NCBI GenBank assembly: GCA_015062055.1
Contig: SUVK01000002.1
Location: 1 to 64,000 of the forward strand
Direction of reading: 5' to 3'
Source: Akkermansiaceae bacterium
GTDB taxonomy: Bacteria; Verrucomicrobiota; Verrucomicrobiia; Verrucomicrobiales; Akkermansiaceae
DNA length: 64,000 bases
Positions 18,600 through 27,000 of the stretch are shown one piece after another. Position 1 is the first letter of the stretch, and every line of letters begins with the position of its first letter. The notes under the pieces were generated by a model that was not told where the DNA came from, made no database searches, and saw nothing but the letters and a program-made list of their open reading frames with translations. The position numbers and the translations under genes are program-made.

Positions 18600-18621
18600 C
18601 GTCCCCGATATGTGCTATAAT
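18593..18621 (+). promoter_or_regulatory. Promoter of aroK-hemB
   Basis: TTGTCA (18593-18598), 17-nt spacer, perfect TATAAT (18616-18621), 14 nt before the ATG at 18636. Confidence 0.8.
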
Positions 18622-18635
18622 TCCCCCGTTGATTT

Positions 18636-19217
18636 ATGACATTCTGTCGTCCCATAGATACGCAAGGTCGCTCCATCATCCTGATAGGTATGATGGGAAG
18701 TGGTAAAACGACTGTGGGTAAAGAGCTCAGCCGCCTCACGGGATTGCCGCTTCTGGATATGGACTCTATTATCGAGGAGCAACTCGGCAAGCCTATTCCC
18801 GAAATTTTCAGAGAATCGGGAGAGTCGCATTTCAGAGCATTAGAGACAGCCTTGTTACGCTATATAGAGAGTTCTCCGCATGCTCCGTATGGCTCGGCCA
18901 TTATATCCACCGGTGGCGGCGTTGTGCTTAGCCCTGTTAATAGAAGCATCTTAAAACGAATAGGCTTTGTCACTTGGTTAGATGTCGATGCCGATGTTGT
19001 TCTGGAGCGTACCTCTCGCGCAACCAACAGACCTCTGCTTAATAGAGATAATCCTAAAGCCATTATAGAACAATTGATTGAGCAACGTTCTCACTTGTAT
19101 GCAGATGCCTGTCATGTGAAAATTGAAACCGGTAATTTATCTGTTCTTGAGGTGGTAGATGTTGTTCATAAAGCCGCAACTGAATTTTTCTCACATATAG
19201 AACAAACAAAATTATGA
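18636..19217 (+). CDS. aroK: Shikimate kinase
   Basis: 193 residues. The P-loop is GMMGSGKTTVGK, then LDMDSIIEE (shikimate-binding Asp), FRESGESHFR, and STGGGVV with the GGG motif. It phosphorylates shikimate in the route to chorismate, the pathway also served by aroA further on and feeding menaquinone via menD. The stop overlaps the hemB start by 4 bases (ATGA). Confidence 0.94.
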   Translation: MTFCRPIDTQGRSIILIGMMGSGKTTVGKELSRLTGLPLLDMDSIIEEQLGKPIPEIFRESGESHFRALETALLRYIESSPHAPYGSAIISTGGGVVLSPVNRSILKRIGFVTWLDVDADVVLERTSRATNRPLLNRDNPKAIIEQLIEQRSHLYADACHVKIETGNLSVLEVVDVVHKAATEFFSHIEQTKL

Positions 19218-20215
19218 ATCTTACAAATAGACCCCGGCGTAATCGTAAATCTGCTGCTGTTCGTGGTTTGATGCGTGAAACGTCTCTCGCTGCATCTCAT
19301 CTGATTTATCCCATGTTTGTACAAGAGGGTGAGGAAAATACACCCATAGAATCGCTCCCGGGGTGTACTCGTTGGTGTGTGGCAGATATTGCTGCCGAGT
19401 GCTCAAGGCTTTTTGCCCTCGGTATTCATTGTGTCGACCTTTTTGCCGTTGTGCCCGAAGAAAAAAAGGATGCCGCCGGTACAGAGGCCTGGAACCCGAC
19501 AGGTGTAGTGCCGCGTGCAATAGCTGCCATTAAAGCCGCAGTGCCCCAAATGTGCGTGATGACGGATGTGGCTCTTGACCCCTTCAACACATATGGACAA
19601 GATGGTATTGTTAAAGAGTATGATAACGGAGATTACGAGATTCTTAATGATGAAACCGTGACGGCTCTTTGTCGTCAGGCTCTTTGCCATGCACGTGCCG
19701 GGGCAGACATTATTTCCCCCAGCGATATGATGGACGGACGCGTGGCGGCAATTCGGGCTGCGCTCGATGCCGAAGGGTTTACAAAGGTTTCAATACTCAG
19801 CTATACTGCTAAATATGCATCTGCTTTTTATGGTCCGTTCCGTGGTGCGTTGGGGAGTGCCCCCAAATTCGGCGATAAGAAGACATACCAAATGGACCCG
19901 GCTAATCGCCGAGAGGCCGTGCGAGAGGCATTGGCCGATGTGGAAGAAGGAGCTGATATGCTGATGGTGAAACCTGCCACTATGTATCTGGATGTCATTG
20001 CCGAACTGCGTAAGAGTACGAACTTGCCGATAGCAGCTTACCACGTAAGCGGAGAGTACCTGATGATAAAAGCAGCCGCTGCTTCCGGTTGGTTAGATGA
20101 ACGCAGCTGTATGTTAGAATCCTTGCTTTCCATACGTCGAGCCGGGGCAGATATGATATTGACCTACGCCGCCCCGCAAGTGGCCGAGTGGCTTACCGAT
20201 AGTCCGTTAAATTAA
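19214..20215 (+). CDS. hemB: Delta-aminolevulinic acid dehydratase (porphobilinogen synthase)
   Basis: 333 residues. The two active-site lysines are in SYTAKYASAFYGPFR and MVKPA. The metal region reads DVALDPFNTYGQDG, lacking the cysteine cluster of zinc enzymes, so this should be the Mg2+-dependent type found in Pseudomonas. It condenses two 5-aminolevulinate molecules to porphobilinogen for haem. It is translationally coupled to aroK through an ATGA overlap. Confidence 0.96.
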   Translation: MNLTNRPRRNRKSAAVRGLMRETSLAASHLIYPMFVQEGEENTPIESLPGCTRWCVADIAAECSRLFALGIHCVDLFAVVPEEKKDAAGTEAWNPTGVVPRAIAAIKAAVPQMCVMTDVALDPFNTYGQDGIVKEYDNGDYEILNDETVTALCRQALCHARAGADIISPSDMMDGRVAAIRAALDAEGFTKVSILSYTAKYASAFYGPFRGALGSAPKFGDKKTYQMDPANRREAVREALADVEEGADMLMVKPATMYLDVIAELRKSTNLPIAAYHVSGEYLMIKAAAASGWLDERSCMLESLLSIRRAGADMILTYAAPQVAEWLTDSPLN

Positions 20216-20216
20216 C

Positions 20217-20244
20217 TTGCTATTTGCCGAAAAAATAGTACAAT
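20217..20244 (+). promoter_or_regulatory. Promoter of cdaA
   Basis: TTGCTA (20217-20222, overlapping the end of hemB's untranslated tail), 16-nt spacer, TACAAT (20239-20244), 8 nt before the ATG at 20253. Confidence 0.7.
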
Positions 20245-20252
20245 AAACCAAT

Positions 20253-21038
20253 ATGAGTATCGTAGATTTTCTGAGAGGCGCTTTTGAAATAAGTGTTCTG
20301 TGGCTGGTCTTTTACCAGTTGTACCGGGCTTTCAGAGAATCTCGCGCTGCTGCCATCTTGGCAGGGCTTGTCACCATTGTTGCTTTGGGGGGCTTTATAT
20401 TACGTATTACCGGGGCTACGGTGTTGCAAAGTATAGTTGGGGCTATACTGGGGCCCGGTACCCTCTTGGTGATTCTCTTTCAACCCGAATTAAGAACGGC
20501 TCTTGCCAAGCTTGGCTCTCACCGTGTTCTCGGTAAATTGTGGAAACAAGAAGAAAATAAAGATTTGGTTGCACGTATATGCGATTCTGTTTCTTACTTG
20601 GTCAGCAAGAGATACGGTGCACTTATCGCCATCTCTCGCGGTAACAAGTTGTCTGAGTTTGTGAAAACCGGTACCAAGCTTGATGCCGTCTGCTCTCGAG
20701 AGCTTTTGGGCTCTATCTTTCATCCTAAAACCCTCTTGCATGATGGTGCTGTCATTATTAACAATGAGAGAATCGTGGCAGCAGGTTGCATTTTCCCGGT
20801 GACATCAAAAGAGCTCAAGGATCGCTCACTCGGTTTGCGCCATCGCGCCGGTATTGGGGTTGCAGAGGTATCGGATGCCGTGGTGATTGTTGTATCTGAA
20901 GAAACCGGTACGGTATCACTGGTTGTGGGTAATATGATGCAGCGAGATGTGTCCGTCTCGATGCTTTCTAATCGTCTGACGGAACTTGTCTACCATTACG
21001 CCTCGTATGAACAGGAACAGAAATCTGATGCTGCTTAA
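20253..21038 (+). CDS. cdaA: Diadenylate cyclase CdaA (c-di-AMP synthase)
   Basis: 261 residues. Three N-terminal membrane helices (to about residue 85) precede a DisA_N cyclase domain. The two catalytic motifs are intact: HDGAVI (DGA) and LRHRAGIG (RHR). The enzyme makes cyclic di-AMP, which controls potassium and osmolyte transport and cell-wall balance. In other bacteria the next gene is normally cdaR/ybbR; here a very small membrane protein occupies that place. Confidence 0.94.
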   Translation: MSIVDFLRGAFEISVLWLVFYQLYRAFRESRAAAILAGLVTIVALGGFILRITGATVLQSIVGAILGPGTLLVILFQPELRTALAKLGSHRVLGKLWKQEENKDLVARICDSVSYLVSKRYGALIAISRGNKLSEFVKTGTKLDAVCSRELLGSIFHPKTLLHDGAVIINNERIVAAGCIFPVTSKELKDRSLGLRHRAGIGVAEVSDAVVIVVSEETGTVSLVVGNMMQRDVSVSMLSNRLTELVYHYASYEQEQKSDAA

Positions 21039-21195
21039 ACTGCAACGATACGGTCAAAAATTATCCCGCAATTGGAAACCCAAGCTCATTACGCTCGGTT
21101 TGGCCATCATTGTGTGGTGCTTAGTCAGTTACAGTAATTCTGATAATTCGGATGAGTGGGATGAGCACGATACCCGCATCGTTATTCCGGAATAA
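21028..21195 (+). CDS. Tiny CdaR/YbbR-like membrane protein (signal-anchor only)
   Basis: 55 residues from ATG 21028, overlapping the cdaA stop by 11 bases; an ATG at 21007 is an alternative. The segment NWKPKLITLGLAIIVWCLVSY resembles the N-terminal anchor of YbbR/CdaR, which has the form N.G.K..SL.LAI.LW. After the anchor there are about 25 polar, mostly acidic residues and a stop, with none of the YbbR repeat domains. It could be a reduced CdaR or a truncated remnant. The position after cdaA supports the relation; function is inferred. Confidence 0.6.
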   Translation: MLLKLQRYGQKLSRNWKPKLITLGLAIIVWCLVSYSNSDNSDEWDEHDTRIVIPE

Positions 21196-21209
21196 TTTTT
21201 TACACTAAC

Positions 21210-21845
21210 ATGAATCAGCATTTTTTTATAGCTGGTACAGATACCGGCGTCGGTAAAACATATGTGGTAACAGAACTGCTGCGCAGTTTGCATGCTGCCG
21301 GGATTAATGCTGTGGGATTTAAGCCGATTACCTGTGGTGACCGAGCCGAGGTTCGTAGTATGCGGGAAATTATCGGGCAACCGAACTTGAGCTTGGATTC
21401 AGTAAATCCGGTATATCTGCGCACCGCAACAGACCCTCTTATGGCTGCTTTTTTGGAGCATAAAGAAGTAGATGTTGATTGTTTGTATGATTCGTGGCAG
21501 AAATTGACCGAACAATTTGATGTGGTGCTTACAGAGGGTATCTACGGGTGGTTAACTCCCATTGCCCCCGGTGTTACAGCGGCAGATTTCGCTAAAAAGT
21601 TGAACCTGCCGATAATTCTTGTTACCGATAATCGTAAAGGGGCCGCCGGGCAGGTGGCTATGGTAGCCGAATCTATTGCTGAAATGGGGCTTAACTGCGT
21701 AGGTGTTATACTGAATCATCCCGGTGAAGAGTGGGATACCGCTGCCGTTACCAATGCCGATTTGATTGAGCGGACAACCGGCTTACCCATACTCGCCTCC
21801 TTAATTCAGAATGATTTGGTTGATGCCGAGATACTTAATGTATGA
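21210..21845 (+). CDS. bioD: Dethiobiotin synthetase
   Basis: 211 residues. The N-terminal P-loop AGTDTGVGKTYV is diagnostic, then FKPITCG, a conserved EGIYGW (EGAGG position) and a C-terminal VILNHP block. It closes the ureido ring of dethiobiotin from diaminopelargonate, CO2 and ATP. No other bio gene is present. It lies 14 nt after the small membrane protein and its stop is 7 nt from the convergent dnaG stop. Confidence 0.9.
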   Translation: MNQHFFIAGTDTGVGKTYVVTELLRSLHAAGINAVGFKPITCGDRAEVRSMREIIGQPNLSLDSVNPVYLRTATDPLMAAFLEHKEVDVDCLYDSWQKLTEQFDVVLTEGIYGWLTPIAPGVTAADFAKKLNLPIILVTDNRKGAAGQVAMVAESIAEMGLNCVGVILNHPGEEWDTAAVTNADLIERTTGLPILASLIQNDLVDAEILNV

Positions 21846-21852
21846 GAAGGCA

Positions 21853-23709
21853 TTATTGCCCATTGAGTAATCTCTGTAACTCATTCATTTCGCGGAACAA
21901 CTCGGCCACTGCTTCTTGTGGTACGTTGCTGCTGCGAATCGTTGTTTTGAGCGTGTCGATTCGAGCTTTCACTGCATCTCTTGCTGCATGAGCACATGCT
22001 TGTTCCATGAAAACATCGGCATCGGGTAGCTCGATGGCGGTGTTGTCCATCTGTCGTAACGCAGCCACTTGCTCCGGAGGTAAAAGGTCCAAAAAGTTTT
22101 GCCAAGAAAGCACGTTACCGGGTTCGGGCAAAATCTCGAGCAGGCGTTGTAGTATGATGCCTCCGGATAATGTGTTGATGGGTTCTTGCAGTTCCTCGAT
22201 TCGGGCAACGAGTGATTGTTGTGCTTCTCTGCTTTGGGCTGCGTAGCCCACCAAGTTACGAATGGTCGGGTGTAAGCGAATCGGCGCTACACGAGCAGGG
22301 GGAGTTATCGTAGCTCCGTTTTCCGATGCCATATCAACTTCATCGTACTCTTCATCAATATATTCGGTTTCTTCTTGTGCCGTGTTGAGGGGGGCATCTT
22401 TGCGATTGCGAATTATGTCATTTACCGTATCTCGAAAATCATCCAGCCCGGTATTGAGTCGCACTGCTAAATCTGCTATGAGAATATCGCGTCGAATAGG
22501 GTCGGTGACCTCCGCTGTCAAATCTGCCATGCGGGGCACAAGTGCCGCTTTTGCATTGGCATCTTGCCCGGCTGCTTGTTGCTCTATTTCTGCCCGAACC
22601 TCTAAATAGGGGCGGGACTGTTCAATGGCTGTTCTGAGAGCCTCGGCGCCTTGTGTGCGAATTAACGAGTCGGGGTCTTCACCGGGGGGCAGGGTTGCCA
22701 TAGCGACTTCCATGCCCACTGCCGCGAGTCGGCGATACGTTTTCTCGCTTGCTTTGATGCCGGCATTATCACCATCGTAGCACAGAATGGCTTTTTTTGC
22801 ATATTTGCGTAAAGTGGCAGCGTGGTCGTCTGTAAAGGCTGTACCCAGACCGGCCACGGCGTTTCGTATATCCGCCTTTTCGTGGCAGGCAATAACATCC
22901 AGCTGACCTTCGCAAATAACCACACTCATACCGGCACGAGCTATGTGCGAGGTCGCTTTGTAGAGCCCAAAGAGAAGTTCTCCTTTGTGGAAGGCAACGG
23001 TATCTCCCGTGTTAACATATTTGCGAGGGTCTTGGCCCTCTGCCATAATGCGCCCCGAAAACCCCACAATTTCACCTCGCACGTTGTGGATGGGGAACAT
23101 GAGTCGGTCTCGGAATACGGGGTAACTGCCTTTGCTGTTGTTTTGTAATAAGTAGGACTCCGTCAATAATCGAGTGTCTATATGTTGAGATGCTGCCAGT
23201 TGACGAAATTGTCGAAAATCGGGTGGTGCCCATCCTAGCAGCCATGCCTTAGCTACTTCTATATTGAATTCTCTTTGTTTGAGATATTCGCGCACATGGT
23301 CGGCTTCTCGATTACGACATAGCTGCCGGTGAAAATAGTCGGCTGCCAAATGGTTGGCTTCGATGATTCTCCCTCTTAAGCGACGACGTTGCTGCATCTC
23401 AGGATTCTCATCTTCTTCAATCACGGCAATGCCGTTTTTGTCCGCTACTCGGCGTAACGCTGTAGGGTAGTCCAAGTTCTCAAACATCATGAGAAACTTG
23501 ATGGCATCTCCACCTACTCCACAGCCGAAACAATGAAAGGTTTGGCGCGCCGGGTTAACATGAAATGAAGGGGTCTTCTCGTTGTGAAAAGGGCAACATG
23601 CTTTCCAAGAATTACCGGCTCGGCGCAGTTGGATGCAGCCACCGACGATATCCACAATATCTGCCGAGTCTTTTATGCGCGCTACGCATTCTTCTGTAAT
23701 TCTAGCCAT
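21853..23709 (-). CDS. dnaG: DNA primase
   Basis: 618 residues. The N-terminal CHC2 zinc finger is CCPFHNEK...FHCFGCG, then a TOPRIM-type catalytic core with VICEGQLDVIAC and the metal-binding acidic patch LCYDGDNAG. A helical C-terminal region for DnaB binding follows. The enzyme makes RNA primers at the fork. It starts 5 nt after the aroA stop, at the end of a ppiC-aroA-dnaG unit. Confidence 0.96.
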   Translation of the reverse strand: MARITEECVARIKDSADIVDIVGGCIQLRRAGNSWKACCPFHNEKTPSFHVNPARQTFHCFGCGVGGDAIKFLMMFENLDYPTALRRVADKNGIAVIEEDENPEMQQRRRLRGRIIEANHLAADYFHRQLCRNREADHVREYLKQREFNIEVAKAWLLGWAPPDFRQFRQLAASQHIDTRLLTESYLLQNNSKGSYPVFRDRLMFPIHNVRGEIVGFSGRIMAEGQDPRKYVNTGDTVAFHKGELLFGLYKATSHIARAGMSVVICEGQLDVIACHEKADIRNAVAGLGTAFTDDHAATLRKYAKKAILCYDGDNAGIKASEKTYRRLAAVGMEVAMATLPPGEDPDSLIRTQGAEALRTAIEQSRPYLEVRAEIEQQAAGQDANAKAALVPRMADLTAEVTDPIRRDILIADLAVRLNTGLDDFRDTVNDIIRNRKDAPLNTAQEETEYIDEEYDEVDMASENGATITPPARVAPIRLHPTIRNLVGYAAQSREAQQSLVARIEELQEPINTLSGGIILQRLLEILPEPGNVLSWQNFLDLLPPEQVAALRQMDNTAIELPDADVFMEQACAHAARDAVKARIDTLKTTIRSSNVPQEAVAELFREMNELQRLLNGQ

Positions 23710-23714
23710 ATAAA

Positions 23715-25025
23715 TTATGCCTGAATCAGTTGCGTTAAATGCTGTTCAAATCCGGGGTACGAGGTGTTGATGTTTTCGCAGTGCAATAGAGTCGTTTCTC
23801 CATCTGCTTGCAAGCCGGCAATCAAGAAACTCATGGCAATACGGTGGTCTCCGTAACTATCTAAGATGGTCCCGTGTAATGAGGCTCCGCCCGTAATCTC
23901 CATGCCATCCTCAAACTCTGCAACCTTAGCGCCCATCGCAAGCAGATTGCCGACGGTGGTGGCGATGCGGTCGCTCTCTTTTACCCTCAGTTCTTTGGCA
24001 TTTCGTATAATCGTTGTTCCTTGTGCGTAGGCTGCAGCCACGGCCAATATGGGAATCTCGTCTATCAGGTTGGGGATTTCATGCGAGTATACCTCGGTGC
24101 CATGCAGTTGCGGAGAATAGCGTACGGTGAGGTCTCCGTAGGGTTCTCCTTGTTCTGAATGGATATTGATTTCGATGTCGGCTCCCATGCGTTTGAGTAC
24201 GGTGATAATGGCATTGCGTGTGGGATTGAGTCCTACGTTTCTGAGTGTCAATTCGCTATCAGGTATAATGCAGGCTGCCACTATCCAAAAAGCGGCAGAA
24301 GAAATGTCGCCGGGCACGGTGATGTCTTTAGCCGTGAGCTTTGCCGCCCCGTGTACGCTGATATGCAGGCCATCATCGGACACAGTGTAGGGGACGTTGA
24401 AGTGGGAAAAAAGACGTTCTGTGTGGTCGCGTGTAAGGGCAGGTTGGTGCACGGTTGTTGTGCCGGGCGTAAGCATACCGGCTAATAAAATTGCACTCTT
24501 TACCTGTGCACTTGCCATGGGAAGTGTGTATTCGATGGGGTGCAATGGGCTACCTTGTATTTTAAGCGGGGCACAGCCTTCTTTTTCTCCGCAGGCCGTG
24601 ATATCAGCCCCCATCAGACCGAGAGGGGTCATGATTCGCTTCATGGGGCGCTTGCTCAGGGATTCATCGCCGAACATTCTTGATTCAAACGGCAATGCCG
24701 CTAAGACCCCGGCCATCAGGCGCATGCCGGTACCGGAGTTGCCGCAATCAATATCCGTTTGCGGTGCTTTGACCTGTAAGCCGGTACCAATAAGGGTAAA
24801 ACAATCCGGAGAATCAGACGCAATGACCGTGGCTCCCAGCTGCTGCATGGCATTGAGTGTATTGAGACAATCTTCACTGCAAAGATAGTTGCTTACCTTC
24901 ATGCTGCCGTGAGCCAGTGCGCCTAAAATGGCAACACGGTGAGATATGCTTTTATCCCCGGGAATGCGCAGGTCTCCTTTCAAACCATGAGTGGTTCGAT
25001 GTACGGTGATGCTTTTATTTGACAT
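23715..25025 (-). CDS. aroA: 3-phosphoshikimate 1-carboxyvinyltransferase (EPSP synthase)
   Basis: 436 residues from the start chosen. The N-terminal GDKSISHRVAILGALAHG motif, CGNSGTGMRLM, SAQVKSA and TRDHTE blocks are intact. It transfers enolpyruvate to shikimate-3-phosphate. The frame is open further upstream but those codons lie inside the upstream gene; the ATG at 25025 overlaps the end of that gene by 11 bases, so coupling is likely. Glycine-rich loop sequence GNSGTG with the following MRLM resembles class II-like enzymes; inhibitor sensitivity cannot be judged. Confidence 0.95.
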   Translation of the reverse strand: MSNKSITVHRTTHGLKGDLRIPGDKSISHRVAILGALAHGSMKVSNYLCSEDCLNTLNAMQQLGATVIASDSPDCFTLIGTGLQVKAPQTDIDCGNSGTGMRLMAGVLAALPFESRMFGDESLSKRPMKRIMTPLGLMGADITACGEKEGCAPLKIQGSPLHPIEYTLPMASAQVKSAILLAGMLTPGTTTVHQPALTRDHTERLFSHFNVPYTVSDDGLHISVHGAAKLTAKDITVPGDISSAAFWIVAACIIPDSELTLRNVGLNPTRNAIITVLKRMGADIEINIHSEQGEPYGDLTVRYSPQLHGTEVYSHEIPNLIDEIPILAVAAAYAQGTTIIRNAKELRVKESDRIATTVGNLLAMGAKVAEFEDGMEITGGASLHGTILDSYGDHRIAMSFLIAGLQADGETTLLHCENINTSYPGFEQHLTQLIQA

Positions 25026-26043
25026 GAGTCTGTATTTTGTTTTTCTTCTTTGCCTCATTGATATTGGCCTCCATCCACATATCAACAGCTTGTTCTGTCT
25101 TGTGAGAAACGATGGCGCTGCGTATGCTGTCGTTGTACTCTTTGGTCGTTAAGGGCCGTGGTTCTTGTATTTCTCCGGCAAGCACAATGTGCCACCCCCA
25201 TCTGCTGCGTACCAGTACAGGTACCCCGGCCGGTATGGGGTCTATACCCAGAAGATTTATTTCTTTGAGCGGTGATGTGTGATGTGCATATACCGTACCT
25301 AAGTTGCCGCCTACAGGGGCGGTGCGAGGGTCTTCGCTGTGTTGTTTGGCTAAATCGGCGAATGTCTCCGGTGCAGCTGTCAGTTGGCTCAGTATGTCTT
25401 CAGCGCGAGCTTTGACCTCTTCTTCATCTTTATTGTTGGTTGATAAGAAAATGTGGCTGACTTGGCGATGTTCGGGCATTACCAAGTGTTCTCCCATTTG
25501 AGAGGCAATGATTTGTGCTTCTTCATCTGACGCGGCTGTGCGTTCTTTGAGTGTGTCTTCCAGATAATGCTGCTGGCGCATGATAGAGGCCAATTTATGC
25601 TGCAGGGTCTCGCGATTGTATCCTTGACTACTCAGCCATGTATCGGCTTGTTGTGTGTTTTTCGCTCTGGCAAGAATAGTTTCTGCCAGGGTGTGCGCTT
25701 CTGCTTGAAAATTGGGTATATTTCGGTCGTTATAACGAGCACGCATACGCAGTAAACTGTTGCCGATAATGTCTGTCGTTGTCTTGGCTGTCAGGTAATC
25801 TTCGGAAACGCCGAGCGTTTTCAGTTCTGCTACGCGCCTTGCCCATTGTTGCTCCGTTGTTTTTTCCCCGTATATATTGAGCACCGTCGGGGAGGGCGCT
25901 AGATTATCCTCAGCTTTTTGCCTTTCGTACAAGATACCCCATAAGGGGCCTTGCCATATAAATAAATCTATTGCCATATAAAGTAAGCCCCCGGTATACA
26001 GAGCCAACTTCAATGCGTATATTTTCAGAGCACTCAACTTCAC
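25015..26043 (-). CDS. Membrane-anchored peptidyl-prolyl isomerase (PpiC/SurA type)
   Basis: 342 residues from the GTG at 26043. An N-terminal membrane anchor (about residues 10-30), a helical SurA-like chaperone region, then one parvulin domain: VSHIFLST, FADLAKQHSEDP, GGNLGTV, and WGWHIVLAGE. It should help fold exported proteins in the periplasm. The frame extends 29 codons upstream only through TTG and ATG codons that include the -10 hexamer; TATAAT ends 7 nt before this GTG, which decides the start. First gene of a unit with aroA and dnaG. Confidence 0.85.
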   Translation of the reverse strand: MKLSALKIYALKLALYTGGLLYMAIDLFIWQGPLWGILYERQKAEDNLAPSPTVLNIYGEKTTEQQWARRVAELKTLGVSEDYLTAKTTTDIIGNSLLRMRARYNDRNIPNFQAEAHTLAETILARAKNTQQADTWLSSQGYNRETLQHKLASIMRQQHYLEDTLKERTAASDEEAQIIASQMGEHLVMPEHRQVSHIFLSTNNKDEEEVKARAEDILSQLTAAPETFADLAKQHSEDPRTAPVGGNLGTVYAHHTSPLKEINLLGIDPIPAGVPVLVRSRWGWHIVLAGEIQEPRPLTTKEYNDSIRSAIVSHKTEQAVDMWMEANINEAKKKNKIQTHVK

Positions 26044-26050
26044 GCGCGCT

Positions 26051-26079
26051 ATTATACGCGTTATCATGCCGTTTGGCAA
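26051..26079 (-). promoter_or_regulatory. Promoter of ppiC-aroA-dnaG
   Basis: Minus strand TTGCCA (26074-26079), 17-nt spacer, perfect TATAAT (26051-26056), 7 nt before the GTG start at 26043. Confidence 0.8.
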
Positions 26080-26148
26080 ACAAAAAGAGCCTTGCGTACA
26101 CGTTGCAGGGGCTTTTGTTGTTTTTGGCAATGCTTACAGATATTTTGC

Positions 26149-26178
26149 TTGCCTTTCTCAAGTGATGAGTGTTATCAT
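26149..26178 (+). promoter_or_regulatory. Promoter of tatA
   Basis: TTGCCT (26149-26154), 18-nt spacer, TATCAT (26173-26178). An ATG touches the -10 at 26179 and cannot lie on the transcript with room for initiation; the ATG at 26185 is 6 nt from the -10. Confidence 0.6.
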
Positions 26179-26184
26179 ATGCCT

Positions 26185-26397
26185 ATGACTCCGGTAATCG
26201 CAAATTTGGGTTCGCCTATGCATTGGTTTATATTATTTGTTGTGGTGCTGATTGTTTTCGGCGCACGGCGCTTGCCGGATATTGCTCGCAACTTGGGTAA
26301 GGGCGTGGCTGAGTTCAAAAAGGCTCGCCGTGAGTTTGAAAAAGGGCTCAAGGGAGATGATGAATCCAAAGAAGCTGAGCAAGATAAAAAAGATTAA
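26185..26397 (+). CDS. tatA: Sec-independent protein translocase TatA/TatE
   Basis: 70 residues. One N-terminal membrane helix is followed by the TatA hinge and amphipathic helix: FGARRLPDIARNLGKGVAEFKKA. The tail is charged (many Lys, Asp and Glu). TatA forms the pore of the twin-arginine pathway for folded proteins. tatB and tatC are not in the window. The start at 26185 is chosen by the promoter; ATG 26179 would add two residues. Confidence 0.92.
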   Translation: MTPVIANLGSPMHWFILFVVVLIVFGARRLPDIARNLGKGVAEFKKARREFEKGLKGDDESKEAEQDKKD

Positions 26398-26409
26398 TGC
26401 CCTCTCATA

Positions 26410-26441
26410 CAAAAAAGGCGCACCTAAGTGCGTCTTTTTTG
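26410..26441. terminator. Bidirectional terminator between tatA and the Rrf2 gene
   Basis: An A6 run and GGCGCAC, a 4-nt loop (CTAA), then GTGCGTC and a T6 run. The stem has a single G-T pair and serves both convergent genes. Confidence 0.9.
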
Positions 26442-26455
26442 TACTGTTGCGTTGT

Positions 26456-26890
26456 TCAGCGCTCGCAAGCGTGAATCATATTATCACCTTGAACCAAGGT
26501 GTCGAGGGTGTACTTGCCTAAATAATTCATAACAAGTTCGTTGAGACCTTCCCACATAGGTAAGGTGGGGCAGGTGCCTTGTAACGGGCAGTCATTAACG
26601 GTCGTTGCCAAGCACTGCACCGGAGCCAAGTTGCCCTCTGCTGCATGTAAAATCTCATATACGCTGTAATCCTTGGGTTCTCTTGTTAATTTGTAGCCCC
26701 CTGATTTACCGCGCGAACTGACGACCAATTCTTCTCTTAATAATAGTGACATGATGCTTTCCATGTATTTGAGCGTCACTTGTTGGCGTTCGGCCACTGC
26801 GCGAAGGGAAACCGGTCCATCTTCTATGTGATGGGCTAGATCTATCATGATACGAAGCGCATATCGACCTTTTGTGGATATCTTTAACAT
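26456..26890 (-). CDS. Rrf2-family transcriptional regulator, probably iron-sulphur
   Basis: 144 residues from ATG 26890. The N-terminal winged helix starts MLKISTKGRYALR, diagnostic for Rrf2/IscR. Three cysteines in QCLATTVNDCPLQGTCP have spacing C-x7-C-x5-C, close to the cluster ligands of IscR and NsrR, so an iron-sulphur sensor is likely. Targets are unknown and no isc or suf genes are here. The promoter TTGACC-17-TATATA contains an ATAC-N3-GTAT element in its spacer that could be an autoregulatory site. Confidence 0.88.
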   Translation of the reverse strand: MLKISTKGRYALRIMIDLAHHIEDGPVSLRAVAERQQVTLKYMESIMSLLLREELVVSSRGKSGGYKLTREPKDYSVYEILHAAEGNLAPVQCLATTVNDCPLQGTCPTLPMWEGLNELVMNYLGKYTLDTLVQGDNMIHACER

Positions 26891-26902
26891 AGGCGTGCTC
26901 TC

Positions 26903-26931
26903 TATATAACATATACTTTGTATTCGGTCAA
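26903..26931 (-). promoter_or_regulatory. Promoter of the Rrf2 gene
   Basis: Minus strand TTGACC (26926-26931), 17-nt spacer, TATATA (26903-26908), 12 nt before the ATG at 26890. It starts directly after the dnaA terminator. Confidence 0.7.
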
Positions 26932-26933
26932 GA

Positions 26934-26971
26934 GAAAAGACCACTTTTCAAGTAGGAAAAGTGGTCTTTTC
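26934..26971 (-). terminator. Terminator of dnaA
   Basis: A perfect 16-bp stem, GAAAAGACCACTTTTC (26934-26949) with GAAAAGTGGTCTTTTC (26956-26971), and a 6-nt loop. It lies 30 nt after the dnaA stop and includes the T-rich end needed on the minus strand. Confidence 0.88.
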
Positions 26972-27000
26972 GTTCGAAATACGAACAAATTCGAGATGAA

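Noticed and set aside
21028..21195. Calling the small gene after cdaA a cdaR pseudogene
   Set aside because: No remains of YbbR domains are seen between its stop and bioD 14 nt later, and the frame is intact; reduction and decay cannot be told apart from one sequence.
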